A stretch of 27,999 nucleotides of DNA from positions 1,224,094 through 1,252,092 of the forward strand of contig BJOX01000016.1 in NCBI GenBank assembly GCA_009731375.1. The letters are read 5' to 3'. Shown in pieces: positions 9,232 to 17,732 of this stretch (the stretch's first letter is position 1; every line of letters starts with the position of its first letter). The stretch is from Paulinella micropora (Eukaryota > Cercozoa > Imbricatea > Euglyphida). The notes below the pieces were generated by a model. That model saw nothing but the letters and a program-made list of their open reading frames with translations, was not told the origin of the DNA and did not search any database. A program made the translations under genes and the position numbers.

Positions 9232-9233
<2 letters not shown>
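8903..9233 (-). mobile_element. Retroelement 3' untranslated region, copy A
   Basis: Reverse complement of 16209-16536; the only difference found by eye is a 3-bp indel in the CCTCCTCTTC stretch. On the minus strand it begins CTGCATTCCATCATAG (the last codons and stop of the reading frame seen at 16224), preceded directly by (CTAT)n, and ends GCGACATCTCATC. It is a strongly 5'-truncated copy keeping only the 3' region. The near identity implies recent copying. Confidence 0.8.
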
Positions 9234-9714
<481 letters not shown>

Positions 9715-9770
9715 GACAAAGCTTTCTTTGTCTTGTTCTGTTTGTTTGTGCAGGCATTTACACATACATA
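9715..9770. other. Short unique sequence with a hairpin
   Basis: GACAAAG and CTTTGTC (9715-9732) form a 7-bp stem around TTT(C). The rest (TTGTTCTGTTTGTTTGTG) is unremarkable. Confidence 0.4.
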
Positions 9771-9915
9771 TACATATAATTACATACACATATACATATA
9801 AGTATTACATATACATATCCATATACATATATATATACATATACATATACATATACACATACGTATACTTATCCTTATACTTATACGTATACATATACAT
9901 GTACATATGCATATG

Positions 9916-9972
<57 letters not shown>

Positions 9973-9973
9973 G

Positions 9974-10046
<73 letters not shown>

Positions 10047-10128
10047 CTATATACGTATCCATATACAAATACATATACAAATACATATCCATATACGTAT
10101 CGATATGCATATACATTATACATATATA
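9771..10128. repeat. (ACATAT)n hexanucleotide array
   Basis: ACATAT hexamers with ACGTAT, TTATAC and CCATAT variants. Near palindromic because of ATATGTAT pairing; both strands are open by chance. Confidence 0.95.
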
Positions 10129-10147
10129 GTATCACGGCCAGTGATAC
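10129..10147. other. Perfect 7-bp stem-loop
   Basis: GTATCAC, loop GGCCA, GTGATAC. It lies immediately before the first 40-bp unit and is absent from the other two copies of that unit. Confidence 0.6.
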
Positions 10148-10187
10148 AGCTGGGAGTAATAATATAAGAAAGAGGAGAAAAGGGGTA
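10147..10187 (+). repeat. 40-bp unit, copy 1 (longest left flank)
   Basis: CAGCTGGGAGTAATAATATA then AGAAAGAGGAGAAAAGGGGTA, followed directly by CTCTCTATC tetramer sequence. This copy has unique sequence further upstream. Confidence 0.85.
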
Positions 10188-10192
10188 ATCTC

Positions 10193-10244
<52 letters not shown>

Positions 10245-10265
10245 CCTATCTACCTACCTACCTAC

Positions 10266-10316
<51 letters not shown>

Positions 10317-10357
10317 CAGCTGGGAATAATTATTCAAGAAAGAGGAGAAAAGGGGTA
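10317..10357 (+). repeat. 40-bp unit, copy 2
   Basis: Same unit as copy 1 with a few changes (AATAATTATTC for AGTAATAATAT). Homology starts at CAGCTGGG directly after (CTAT)n, so all upstream sequence of copy 1 is missing. Distance to copy 1 is 170 bp. Confidence 0.85.
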
Positions 10358-10402
10358 GGTCTATCTCTCTATCTATCTATCTCGCTATCTATCAATCTAT
10401 CA

Positions 10403-10446
<44 letters not shown>

Positions 10447-10477
10447 GTCTATCTATCTATCTATCTATCTATCTATA

Positions 10478-10514
10478 TGGGAATAATAATACAAGAAAGA
10501 GCAGAAAAGGGGTA
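10478..10514 (+). repeat. 40-bp unit, copy 3
   Basis: Starts only at TGGGAATAAT, three bases further in than copy 2 after (CTAT)n, and ends at the same GGGGTA followed by (CTAT)n. Distance to copy 2 is about 161 bp. Confidence 0.85.
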
Positions 10515-10540
10515 CTATCTATCTATCTATATATTTATCG

Positions 10541-10580
<40 letters not shown>

Positions 10581-11052
10581 GTCTTTTTTTGAAATGGGTG
10601 CCGTCTGTCGACAGACAGAGAATTAGGGGATGGTGTGGGTGTGCTGGGCCCGTGGTGAGGTGCCTTTTGTGTGCCTAGCCATACGCCTATAAGTCATATG
10701 CCGAAATAGCGACGGGAAGCACAATCCTGTTCCCTCAGGGTGCCCTTTCTCGCTTGTTGAGCCCGGAATAAAACCCACAGTGCTCTGTCGGTTTATACTA
10801 GACTGTCGAACAGTCTCGAAACTCCATCTGCTTACTGGGCCCTCTGTAATGGAGGTGGGAGCTCGTTCTGCAAGGGGCGCTTTATGGAACGAGCCCTGGC
10901 CCCGCCTGGTACTAGGGAGCTTTGGTATTGCCTGTATCAGTCCCTTCCGTGCAAACATCACGGCTTAGCTGGGCATCGGGTTAATACTTTACCCACAGAC
11001 TTCCTGGTTGACGAAATCAGAAGCTCCTTTTTTCTGACATTAGTCGATATTT
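10581..11052 (+). mobile_element. Candidate 3' end of a second ATCT-tailed retroelement
   Basis: A 470-bp unique, GC-richer island inside CTAT arrays of the same strand, ending GTCGATATTTC directly followed by (ATCT)n. It starts with a 14-bp palindrome, GTCTGTCGACAGAC (10603-10616), and has a 6-bp stem TCAGAA/TTCTGA (11017-11037) just before the tail. Neither strand has a convincing protein; the minus frame at 10623-10961 (112 codons) has no recognised motif. Its placement copies that of the retroelement at 15913-16536. The assignment rests on structure, not homology. Confidence 0.4.
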
Positions 11053-11053
11053 C

Positions 11054-11098
<45 letters not shown>

Positions 11099-11158
11099 AA
11101 CTATATATTTATCTATCTATCTAAACTATCTATCTATCTATCTATCTAAACTATCTAT

Positions 11159-11226
<68 letters not shown>

Positions 11227-11266
11227 TTATCTATCTATCTATCTACCTACCTACCTACCTACCTAC

Positions 11267-11327
<61 letters not shown>

Positions 11328-11380
11328 CATCTATCTATCTATCTATCTATCTACCTATTTATCCATCTATCCATCTATCC

Positions 11381-11441
<61 letters not shown>
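11053..11441. repeat. (ATCT)n array
   Basis: CTAT tetramers with TAAACTAT interruptions near the start, a CTAC patch at about 11245-11268 and CCAT units near 11360-11380. Confidence 0.95.
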
Positions 11442-11510
11442 CCTGTATATTATATATATATAGTATGTATATATATATATATGTATACACATTTCTATAT
11501 ACCTCTCCCT

Positions 11511-11575
<65 letters not shown>

Positions 11576-11625
11576 TCTCCCTCCCTCCCTCCCTCTCTCT
11601 CTCTCTCTCTCTCTCTATCCATCCT
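11442..11625. repeat. (TA)n then (CT)n array
   Basis: AT-rich stretch to about 11500, then CT dinucleotides with CCCT patches at both ends. Confidence 0.9.
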
Positions 11626-11762
11626 TCCATCCATCCATCTATTTTTCTATCTATCTACCCACAGGGTCTCCGCATTTCATGCTTCGCCAGCCTTATCCTC
11701 ATCCTCTTCTCCTTCCTCTCTATCTCTATCTTTTTATCCATCCATCCATCCATCTATCTATC
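11626..11762. other. Mixed pyrimidine-rich sequence
   Basis: CCAT and CTAT tetramers, a short unique stretch (GGGTCTCCGCATTTCATGC), CT-rich sequence and an (ATCC)/(ATCT) run that ends exactly at the next hairpin element. Confidence 0.6.
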
Positions 11763-11900
11763 GGTCACCTCCACAAAATTTGGTCAGGTTACCGATAAAA
11801 CTACATATGCGGCGCGCCAAATTTGATGTGTTTTGCAGGCTCGCCGTCCCGGCTCCAGTTCGCCCGCAAAACTCGTCAAATTTGTGGCTAGCCGCATAGC
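11763..11900 (+). mobile_element. Hairpin element family, copy 3
   Basis: Starts GGTCACCTCCACAAAATTTG directly after (ATCT)n. It continues GTCAGGTTACCGATAAAAC, ATGCGGCGCGCC, GATGTGTTTTGCAGGC, a loop, GCCCGCAAAACTCGTC and GGCTAGCCGCATAG. This copy best shows the 5' boundary because the array gives a sharp left edge. Confidence 0.7.
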
Positions 11901-11947
11901 ATTATATTATCCATCTATCTATATATCTATCCACACGTAGGCTGTGT
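11901..11947. other. Short linker
   Basis: ATTATATTATCCATCTATC-like sequence and a short unique piece (CACACGTAGGCTGTGTTG) between the hairpin element and (TTC)n. Confidence 0.4.
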
Positions 11948-12057
11948 TGCATTCTTCTTCAGGCGCACCCTCTTCGTCTTCTTGTTTTTCTCCTTCTTCT
12001 CGTTCTTCTCCTTCTCCTTCTTCTCTTCATTCTTTTTCTCCTTCTTCTTCTCCTCCT

Positions 12058-12079
12058 AATCCACTCATAGACGACGACC
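12058..12079. repeat. 22-bp spacer in (TTC)n, copy 1
   Basis: AATCCACTCATAGACGACGAC, preceded by T, embedded in the TTC array. It differs by one base from the copy 101 bp downstream. Confidence 0.8.
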
Positions 12080-12087
12080 ATTCTTCT

Positions 12088-12119
<32 letters not shown>

Positions 12120-12158
12120 TTCTTCTTCTTCTTCTTCTTCTTCTTCTTCTTCTTCTTT

Positions 12159-12180
12159 TAATCCACCCATAGACGACGAC
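12159..12180. repeat. 22-bp spacer in (TTC)n, copy 2
   Basis: AATCCACCCATAGACGACGAC. It marks a ~101-bp duplication within the TTC array. Confidence 0.8.
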
Positions 12181-12500
12181 TGTCCTTCTCCTTCTCCTTC
12201 TCCTTCTTCTTCTTCTTCTTCTTCTTCTTCTTCTTCTTCTTCTTCTTCTTCTTCTTCTTCTTCTTCTTCTTCTTCGTCGTCGTCGTCTTCTTCTTCTTCT
12301 TCTTTTTCTTCTTCTTCTTCTTCTTCTTCTTCTTCTTCTTCTTCTTCTTCTTCTTCTTCTCCCTCTTCTTCTTCTTCTCCTTCTTCTTCCTCCTCCTCCT
12401 CCTCCTCCTCCTCCTCCTCCCTCTCCTCCTCCACCTCCTCCTCCTCCCCCTCTTCTTCCTCTTTTTCCTCTTCCTCCTCTTCCTCCTCCCCTTCCTGTCC

Positions 12501-12580
12501 CCTCCACCCCTTCCCTCCTCCAGACAAAATGGTACAGAACGACCCACCCACTCTCCTAGCATGCCACCTCATCTTCCAAG

Positions 12581-12621
<41 letters not shown>

Positions 12622-12768
12622 CTCTCTCTCTTCTCTGCGTGTGTGTGTGTGTGTTTTTTGTTTTGTTTTGTTTTGCCACCTCGTAGCTGCACCACTGCGC
12701 CTCGCGCAAGTTGAGCACTATCACCGTGCCCTGAGACGTCCCCACAAACAGAAAACGCTTGCCCTACA
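12501..12768. other. Mixed island: unique, (CT)n, (GT)n, (GTTTT)n, unique
   Basis: Unique 12501-12586, (CT)n to about 12635, (GT)n to about 12654, GTTTT units to about 12675, then about 90 bp of unique GC-rich sequence (GTAGCTGCACCACTGCGCC). No gene recognised. Confidence 0.6.
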
Positions 12769-12896
12769 TACATACATACATATGTCATACATACATACAT
12801 ATGTCATACATACATACATACATACATACATACATACATACGTGGATACATACATAGATACATACATACATACATACATACATACGTACATACATA
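12769..12896. repeat. (CATA)n array, cut by gap
   Basis: CATA tetramers with TATGTCATAC interruptions near 12780-12806. It runs into the assembly gap. Confidence 0.95.
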
Positions 12897-13854
12897 NNNN
12901 NNNNNNNNNNNNNNNNNNNNNNNNNNNNNNNNNNNNNNNNNNNNNNNNNNNNNNNNNNNNNNNNNNNNNNNNNNNNNNNNNNNNNNNNNNNNNNNNNNNN
13001 NNNNNNNNNNNNNNNNNNNNNNNNNNNNNNNNNNNNNNNNNNNNNNNNNNNNNNNNNNNNNNNNNNNNNNNNNNNNNNNNNNNNNNNNNNNNNNNNNNNN
13101 NNNNNNNNNNNNNNNNNNNNNNNNNNNNNNNNNNNNNNNNNNNNNNNNNNNNNNNNNNNNNNNNNNNNNNNNNNNNNNNNNNNNNNNNNNNNNNNNNNNN
13201 NNNNNNNNNNNNNNNNNNNNNNNNNNNNNNNNNNNNNNNNNNNNNNNNNNNNNNNNNNNNNNNNNNNNNNNNNNNNNNNNNNNNNNNNNNNNNNNNNNNN
13301 NNNNNNNNNNNNNNNNNNNNNNNNNNNNNNNNNNNNNNNNNNNNNNNNNNNNNNNNNNNNNNNNNNNNNNNNNNNNNNNNNNNNNNNNNNNNNNNNNNNN
13401 NNNNNNNNNNNNNNNNNNNNNNNNNNNNNNNNNNNNNNNNNNNNNNNNNNNNNNNNNNNNNNNNNNNNNNNNNNNNNNNNNNNNNNNNNNNNNNNNNNNN
13501 NNNNNNNNNNNNNNNNNNNNNNNNNNNNNNNNNNNNNNNNNNNNNNNNNNNNNNNNNNNNNNNNNNNNNNNNNNNNNNNNNNNNNNNNNNNNNNNNNNNN
13601 NNNNNNNNNNNNNNNNNNNNNNNNNNNNNNNNNNNNNNNNNNNNNNNNNNNNNNNNNNNNNNNNNNNNNNNNNNNNNNNNNNNNNNNNNNNNNNNNNNNN
13701 NNNNNNNNNNNNNNNNNNNNNNNNNNNNNNNNNNNNNNNNNNNNNNNNNNNNNNNNNNNNNNNNNNNNNNNNNNNNNNNNNNNNNNNNNNNNNNNNNNNN
13801 NNNNNNNNNNNNNNNNNNNNNNNNNNNNNNNNNNNNNNNNNNNNNNNNNNNNNN
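12897..13854. other. Assembly gap, 958 N
   Basis: Unknown sequence between (CATA)n and (CT)n. The size is not a round number, so it was probably estimated from linking data. The two edges are different repeats, so real sequence is missing. Confidence 1.
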
Positions 13855-13912
13855 TATCTATCTCTCTCTCTCTCTCCCTCCCTCCCTCCCTCTCTCTCTC
13901 TCTCTCTCCCTC

Positions 13913-13965
<53 letters not shown>

Positions 13966-13976
13966 CTCTCTCTCTT
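13855..13976. repeat. (CT)n array
   Basis: CT dinucleotides with CCCT patches, starting at the gap edge. Confidence 0.95.
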
Positions 13977-13984
13977 TAAGTGCG

Positions 13985-14073
13985 TGTGCGTGTTGTCTTT
14001 CAGTTGTTAGATAGACAGAATGCCAAAGGCATGGATGGCATGTTTAGCTTAACCTAACATAATGCAACATAAG
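13985..14073 (+). repeat. Head sequence 1 of the TAATG array
   Basis: TGTTGTCTTTCAGTTGTTAG at 13991, GATAGAC, then GGCATGTTTAGCTTAACC and TAACATAATG, followed by (TAATG)n. It shares parts with 14211-14268 and 15025-15077. Confidence 0.65.
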
Positions 14074-14912
14074 AATGTCATGTAATGTAATGTAATGTTA
14101 TGTAATGCATTGTAATGCAATGCTATGTAATGCAGTAATGTAATGTAATGTCATGTAAGTTGTTGTAATGTCATGTAATTTAATGTAATGTAATATCATG
14201 TAATATAGTGTGATGTCTTTCACGGTTGGCATATTTAGCTTTACCTAACATAATTCATCATACTAATGTAATGTAATGTAATGTAATGTAATGTAATATA
14301 ATGTAATGTAATGTAATATAATGTAATGTAATGTAATGCCATGTAATGCCATGTAGTGCCATGTGATGTAATGTAATGTAATGTAATGTAATGTAATGCA
14401 ATGTAATGTAATGTAATGTAATGTAATGTAATGTCATGTAATGTCATGTCATGTCATGTCATGCCATGTAATGTCATGTAATGTCATGTAATGTAATGCC
14501 ATGTAATGCCATGTGATGTAATGTAATGTAATGTCATGTAATGTCATGTCATGTCATGTAATGTAATGTAATGTAATGTCATGTAATGTCATGTAATGTA
14601 ATGTCATGTAATATCATGTAATGTAATGTAATGTAATGTACCATGTAATGTAATGTAATGTAATGCAATGTAAGGTAATGTAATGTAAGGTAATGTAAGG
14701 TAATGTAAGGTAATGTAATGTAATGAAATGCAATGTAATGCAATGTAATGTAATGCAATGTAATGTAATGCAATGTAATGTAATGTAATGTAATGCAATG
14801 TAATGTAATGTAATGTAATGTAAATTAGTAATGTAATGTAATGTAATTTAATGTAATGTAATGTCATGCCATGTAATGCCATGTGATGTAATGTGATGTA
14901 ATGTAAAAAGTA
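14074..14912. repeat. (TAATG)n pentanucleotide array
   Basis: TAATG pentamers with TCATG, CAATG and AAGG variants, broken once by head sequence 2. Minus-strand frames of His-Tyr-Ile-Thr-Leu repeats come from this unit. Confidence 0.95.
14211..14268 (+). repeat. Head sequence 2 within the TAATG array
   Basis: TGATGTCTTTCACGGTTGGC then ATATTTAGCTTTACCTAAC. Matches head 1 at the TCTTTCA start and at the GGCATATTTAGCTT part, but lacks the middle ~30 bp. It is again followed by (TAATG)n. Confidence 0.7.
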
Positions 14913-14944
14913 ATGGCATGTAATCTATCTACCTATCTATCTAC

Positions 14945-15008
<64 letters not shown>

Positions 15009-15024
15009 ATATCTATCTATCTAT
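14913..15024. repeat. (CTAT)n array
   Basis: CTAT tetramers with CTAC units at the start, between the TAATG array and head sequence 3. Confidence 0.95.
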
Positions 15025-15077
15025 CAGTTGTTAGATAGACTCGCGGCTAAGGGCGTCGGAGGCATATTTAGCTTAAC
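15025..15077 (+). repeat. Head sequence 3
   Basis: CAGTTGTTAGATAGAC as in head 1, then a different middle (TCGCGGCTAAGGGCGTCGG), then GGCATATTTAGCTTAAC. Here it is not followed by TAATG but by a 31-bp sequence shared with 17483. Confidence 0.65.
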
Positions 15078-15101
15078 ACATCCGACAGACAACGCAATGG
15101 T
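15071..15101 (+). repeat. 31-bp repeat, copy 1
   Basis: CTTAACACATCCGACAGAC then AACGCAATGGTC. A diverged copy lies at 17483-17513 at the end of the long (ATCT)n array. Confidence 0.65.
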
Positions 15102-15141
15102 CTTACATGCATGCATTACACACATATTCTACCGCTAGCCG

Positions 15142-15208
15142 AAATTTCCACGTGTTTTACGGGGCGAGCCGGGCCGGGCCGGCGAGCCCGTAAAACACGT
15201 GGAAATTT
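15142..15208. other. Perfect 22-bp stem hairpin
   Basis: AAATTTCCACGTGTTTTACGGG (15142-15163, written here only to show the stem start AAATTTCCACGTG) pairs with 15187-15208 without mismatch around a GC-rich 23-base loop (GGGCCGGGCC core). It resembles the arms of the hairpin element family (GTGTTTTGCGGGC) with G to A changes, so it may be a related foldback element. Confidence 0.75.
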
Positions 15209-15235
15209 TGGCGAGCCGAGGATGCCTTCTCGATT

Positions 15236-15309
15236 TATCTATCTACCTACCTACCTACCTACCTACCTACCTACCTATCTATCTATCTACCTATCTATCT
15301 ATCTATCTT

Positions 15310-15356
<47 letters not shown>
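15236..15356. repeat. (CTAC)n then (CTAT)n
   Basis: CTAC tetramers to about 15276, then CTAT with a few variants. Ends at CTCGGTCAGC. Confidence 0.95.
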
Positions 15357-15443
15357 CGGTCAGCTAACCACACTGTGAGGTAGTGAGCGAGAAAATACAT
15401 ATAAACAAGACACACACACATATATAGAGCACGCACCTTTTAT
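15357..15443. other. Short unique sequence
   Basis: About 87 bp between array and hairpin element, including a short (CA)n. Nothing recognised. Confidence 0.35.
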
Positions 15444-15543
15444 GGTTCACCTCTCCACAAAAATGTGGTCAGGTTTGCCAATAAAACTACATCTGCTCCG
15501 GCTCGCCCGCAAAACACGTCAAATTTGTGGCTAGCCGCATAAT
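15444..15543 (+). mobile_element. Hairpin element family, copy 4 (internally deleted)
   Basis: GGTTCACCTCTCCACAAAAA, GTCAGGTTTGCCAATAAAAC and TACATCTGC, then it jumps to CCGGCTCGCCCGCAAAAC, CAAATTTGTGG and CTAGCCGCATAAT. Compared with copies 2 and 3 the left arm of the internal hairpin is missing (about 40 bp), so this copy cannot fold in the same way. Confidence 0.7.
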
Positions 15544-15629
15544 ATACAAATCCCACACCAACCATGGTGCATGCATATATAGATATACATACGAAACTAC
15601 ACGGTCGTTGATGGTTTATCTAGTTATCT
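15544..15629. other. Short unique sequence
   Basis: About 86 bp of ordinary sequence (CACCAACCATGGTGCATGC) leading into the CTAT array. Nothing recognised beyond a small CACCAACCATGGTG near-palindrome. Confidence 0.35.
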
Positions 15630-15644
15630 ATGTATCTATCTATA

Positions 15645-15702
<58 letters not shown>

Positions 15703-15776
15703 CTATCTATCTATATATCAATCTATCTATTTATCTATTTATCTATCTTTTTATCTTTTTATCTATCTATCTATCC

Positions 15777-15822
<46 letters not shown>

Positions 15823-15875
15823 ATATATATATATCTATCTTTTTATCTATCTATCTATGTATCTATCTATCTATT

Positions 15876-15906
<31 letters not shown>

Positions 15907-15912
15907 CTATCT
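15630..15912. repeat. (CTAT)n array
   Basis: CTAT tetramers with TTTTTATC and (AT)n interruptions. Stops abruptly at the 5' edge of the reverse-transcriptase-type fragment at 15913. Confidence 0.95.
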
Positions 15913-16224
15913 CCGGTCGAGGAAAACATCCTTGACGCACGAGCATACAAGACCAACCGATACAACGAGCTCAAATCTCAAATCGAGGACAACGGATGGA
16001 CCTGCCACCTTCGACCAATCGAATGCGGGGCTCGCGGCATGGTATCGTTCTCTGTTCATCGATGTTTCCGCGCCTTGGGTTTTTCCCATCCCCAATCCAA
16101 ATCCCTTTGCTTCAAGCTATCCTCCTGCGTAGCTCGTTGCTCTTTTGCGATTTATCGCTCCTGTGCAGTCAAAAATTGGACTAATCTTCCTCTAGTCCGT
16201 ATTGGTGACTGCATTCCATCATAG
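15913..16224 (+). pseudogene. C-terminal fragment of a non-LTR retroelement reverse-transcriptase protein
   Basis: A 103-residue frame ends at a TAG at 16222-16224 and has no start: (CTAT)n abuts its first codon. Residues 14-42 read TNRYNELK, then GWTCHLRPIECGARG (28-42), followed by a Cys-Phe-Arg-Ala-Leu-Gly-Phe stretch (51-57) and Cys/Ser-rich residues up to NLPLV. The order Lys/Arg-Tyr-x-x-Leu, Gly-Trp, Pro-(I/V)-E-x-Gly-x-Arg-Gly matches the tail of reverse-transcriptase ORFs that I know from animal non-LTR elements. None of the catalytic RT motifs is present, since they would lie upstream of the truncation. The frame has no internal stop, so truncation was recent or the fragment is young. 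A 3' untranslated region and an ATCT tail follow. Clade not determined. Confidence 0.65.
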
Positions 16225-16533
16225 CCGTCCAGTGTTGCATAGCCCGGGCTAGGTCCCTGCGGGGGTTTAGGCCTCATACAATGTCATCATTGTAGCTTGC
16301 GCAAGCTTACGGTGCTCAAAACACTTGGACTAACGGCTTCCTTTTCTTTCTCTTCTTCCTTATCCTCCCACTCTCCATTCCTAGATTGCCTTTTTCTTCA
16401 ACGTCCTTCCTCTTCTTTTTCCAGAACACAGTCTACCCGTGATTCCCATCCCGGACACATGCACAGTACACAAATTATTGTTTGATGTGAAACTGCGTTC
16501 CTTTGCAAGGACTACATTCCTTTGCGACATCTC

Positions 16534-16536
<3 letters not shown>
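16225..16536 (+). mobile_element. Retroelement 3' untranslated region, copy C
   Basis: With the last 16 coding bases (from 16209) it is the reverse complement of 8903-9233, differing by a 3-bp indel only. Two adjacent small stem-loops lie at 16278-16293 (ACAATG-TCAT-CATTGT) and 16295-16306 (palindrome GCTTGCGCAAGC). It ends GCGACATCTC and passes directly into (ATCT)n, the expected position of a retroelement 3' tail. Confidence 0.75.
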
Positions 16537-16607
<71 letters not shown>

Positions 16608-16633
16608 GGTTTTATGTATCTATCTATCTATCC

Positions 16634-16671
<38 letters not shown>

Positions 16672-16733
16672 TATCTATCTGTCTATCTATCTATCTATCT
16701 ATCTATCTATATATTTATCTATATATCTATATA

Positions 16734-16780
<47 letters not shown>

Positions 16781-16801
16781 GTATCTATGTTTTTATCTAT
16801 G

Positions 16802-16848
<47 letters not shown>

Positions 16849-16861
16849 ATATATCTATATA

Positions 16862-16901
<40 letters not shown>

Positions 16902-16942
16902 GATCTATCTATATATCTATCTATCTATATATCTATCTATCC

Positions 16943-16988
<46 letters not shown>

Positions 16989-17016
16989 TTATCTATCTAC
17001 CTATCTATCTATCTAC

Positions 17017-17060
<44 letters not shown>

Positions 17061-17076
17061 ATATTTATCTATGTTT

Positions 17077-17124
<48 letters not shown>

Positions 17125-17149
17125 ATATCTATCTATCTATCTATCTATA

Positions 17150-17214
<65 letters not shown>

Positions 17215-17273
17215 CTTTATCTATCTATATAAATTTCTATCTATCTTTCTATCTATCTATATATCTATCTATC

Positions 17274-17365
<92 letters not shown>

Positions 17366-17411
17366 CATCTATCTATCTATCTATCTGTCTGTCTGTCTGT
17401 CTATCTGTCTG

Positions 17412-17476
<65 letters not shown>

Positions 17477-17477
17477 T
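16533..17477. repeat. (ATCT)n array, 0.94 kb
   Basis: CTAT tetramers with sparse variants (TTTTTATC, ATATATCT, CTGT near 17385-17410). It starts at the retroelement 3' end and stops at the 31-bp repeat. Three open forward frames are array translation. Confidence 0.95.
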
Positions 17478-17482
17478 GATCT

Positions 17483-17513
17483 CTTAACAACCCCGACAGA
17501 CAGCGCAACAGTC
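17483..17513 (+). repeat. 31-bp repeat, copy 2
   Basis: CTTAACAACCCCGACAGAC then AGCGCAACAGTC, diverged from 15071-15101 at a handful of positions. Here it separates (ATCT)n from (TA)n. Confidence 0.65.
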
Positions 17514-17658
17514 ATATTATATATATATATATAGTATATATATAATATATAATACATACATATATTTATATATGTTTGTATATATATATATATATATAAT
17601 ACATACATATATATATATATAGTACATACATATATACATATATATATACATATATATA

Positions 17659-17694
<36 letters not shown>

Positions 17695-17732
17695 TATATG
17701 CAATGCTTCAGGCAGACGGACATCGCACACGC

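Larger units (their letters stand above)
10188..10580. repeat. (CTAT)n arrays between and after the 40-bp units
   Basis: CTAT tetramers with CTAC, CTGT and CAAT variants in three blocks (10188-10316, 10358-10477, 10515-10580), each following one 40-bp unit. Confidence 0.95.
11948..12500. repeat. (TTC)n/(TCC)n polypyrimidine array
   Basis: TTC triplets with TCC patches, nearly pyrimidine-only on the plus strand. The three forward frames code Ser, Leu/Pro or Phe runs and the minus frames code Glu, Lys or Arg runs: repeat translation, not a gene. It contains a duplicated 22-bp spacer at 12058 and 12159. Confidence 0.95.

Noticed and set aside
10623-10961. 112-codon minus-strand frame
   Set aside because: No motif recognised, opposite strand to the element orientation suggested by the ATCT tail; probably chance.
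11944-12714. Serine-rich 256-codon frame beginning with an ATG-like start
   Set aside because: Almost entirely (TTC)n in the TCT frame; the duplicated spacer supplies the few other residues.
15111-15383. 90-codon frame containing an Arg/Gly-rich stretch
   Set aside because: Produced by the perfect hairpin 15142-15208 followed by (CTAC)n.
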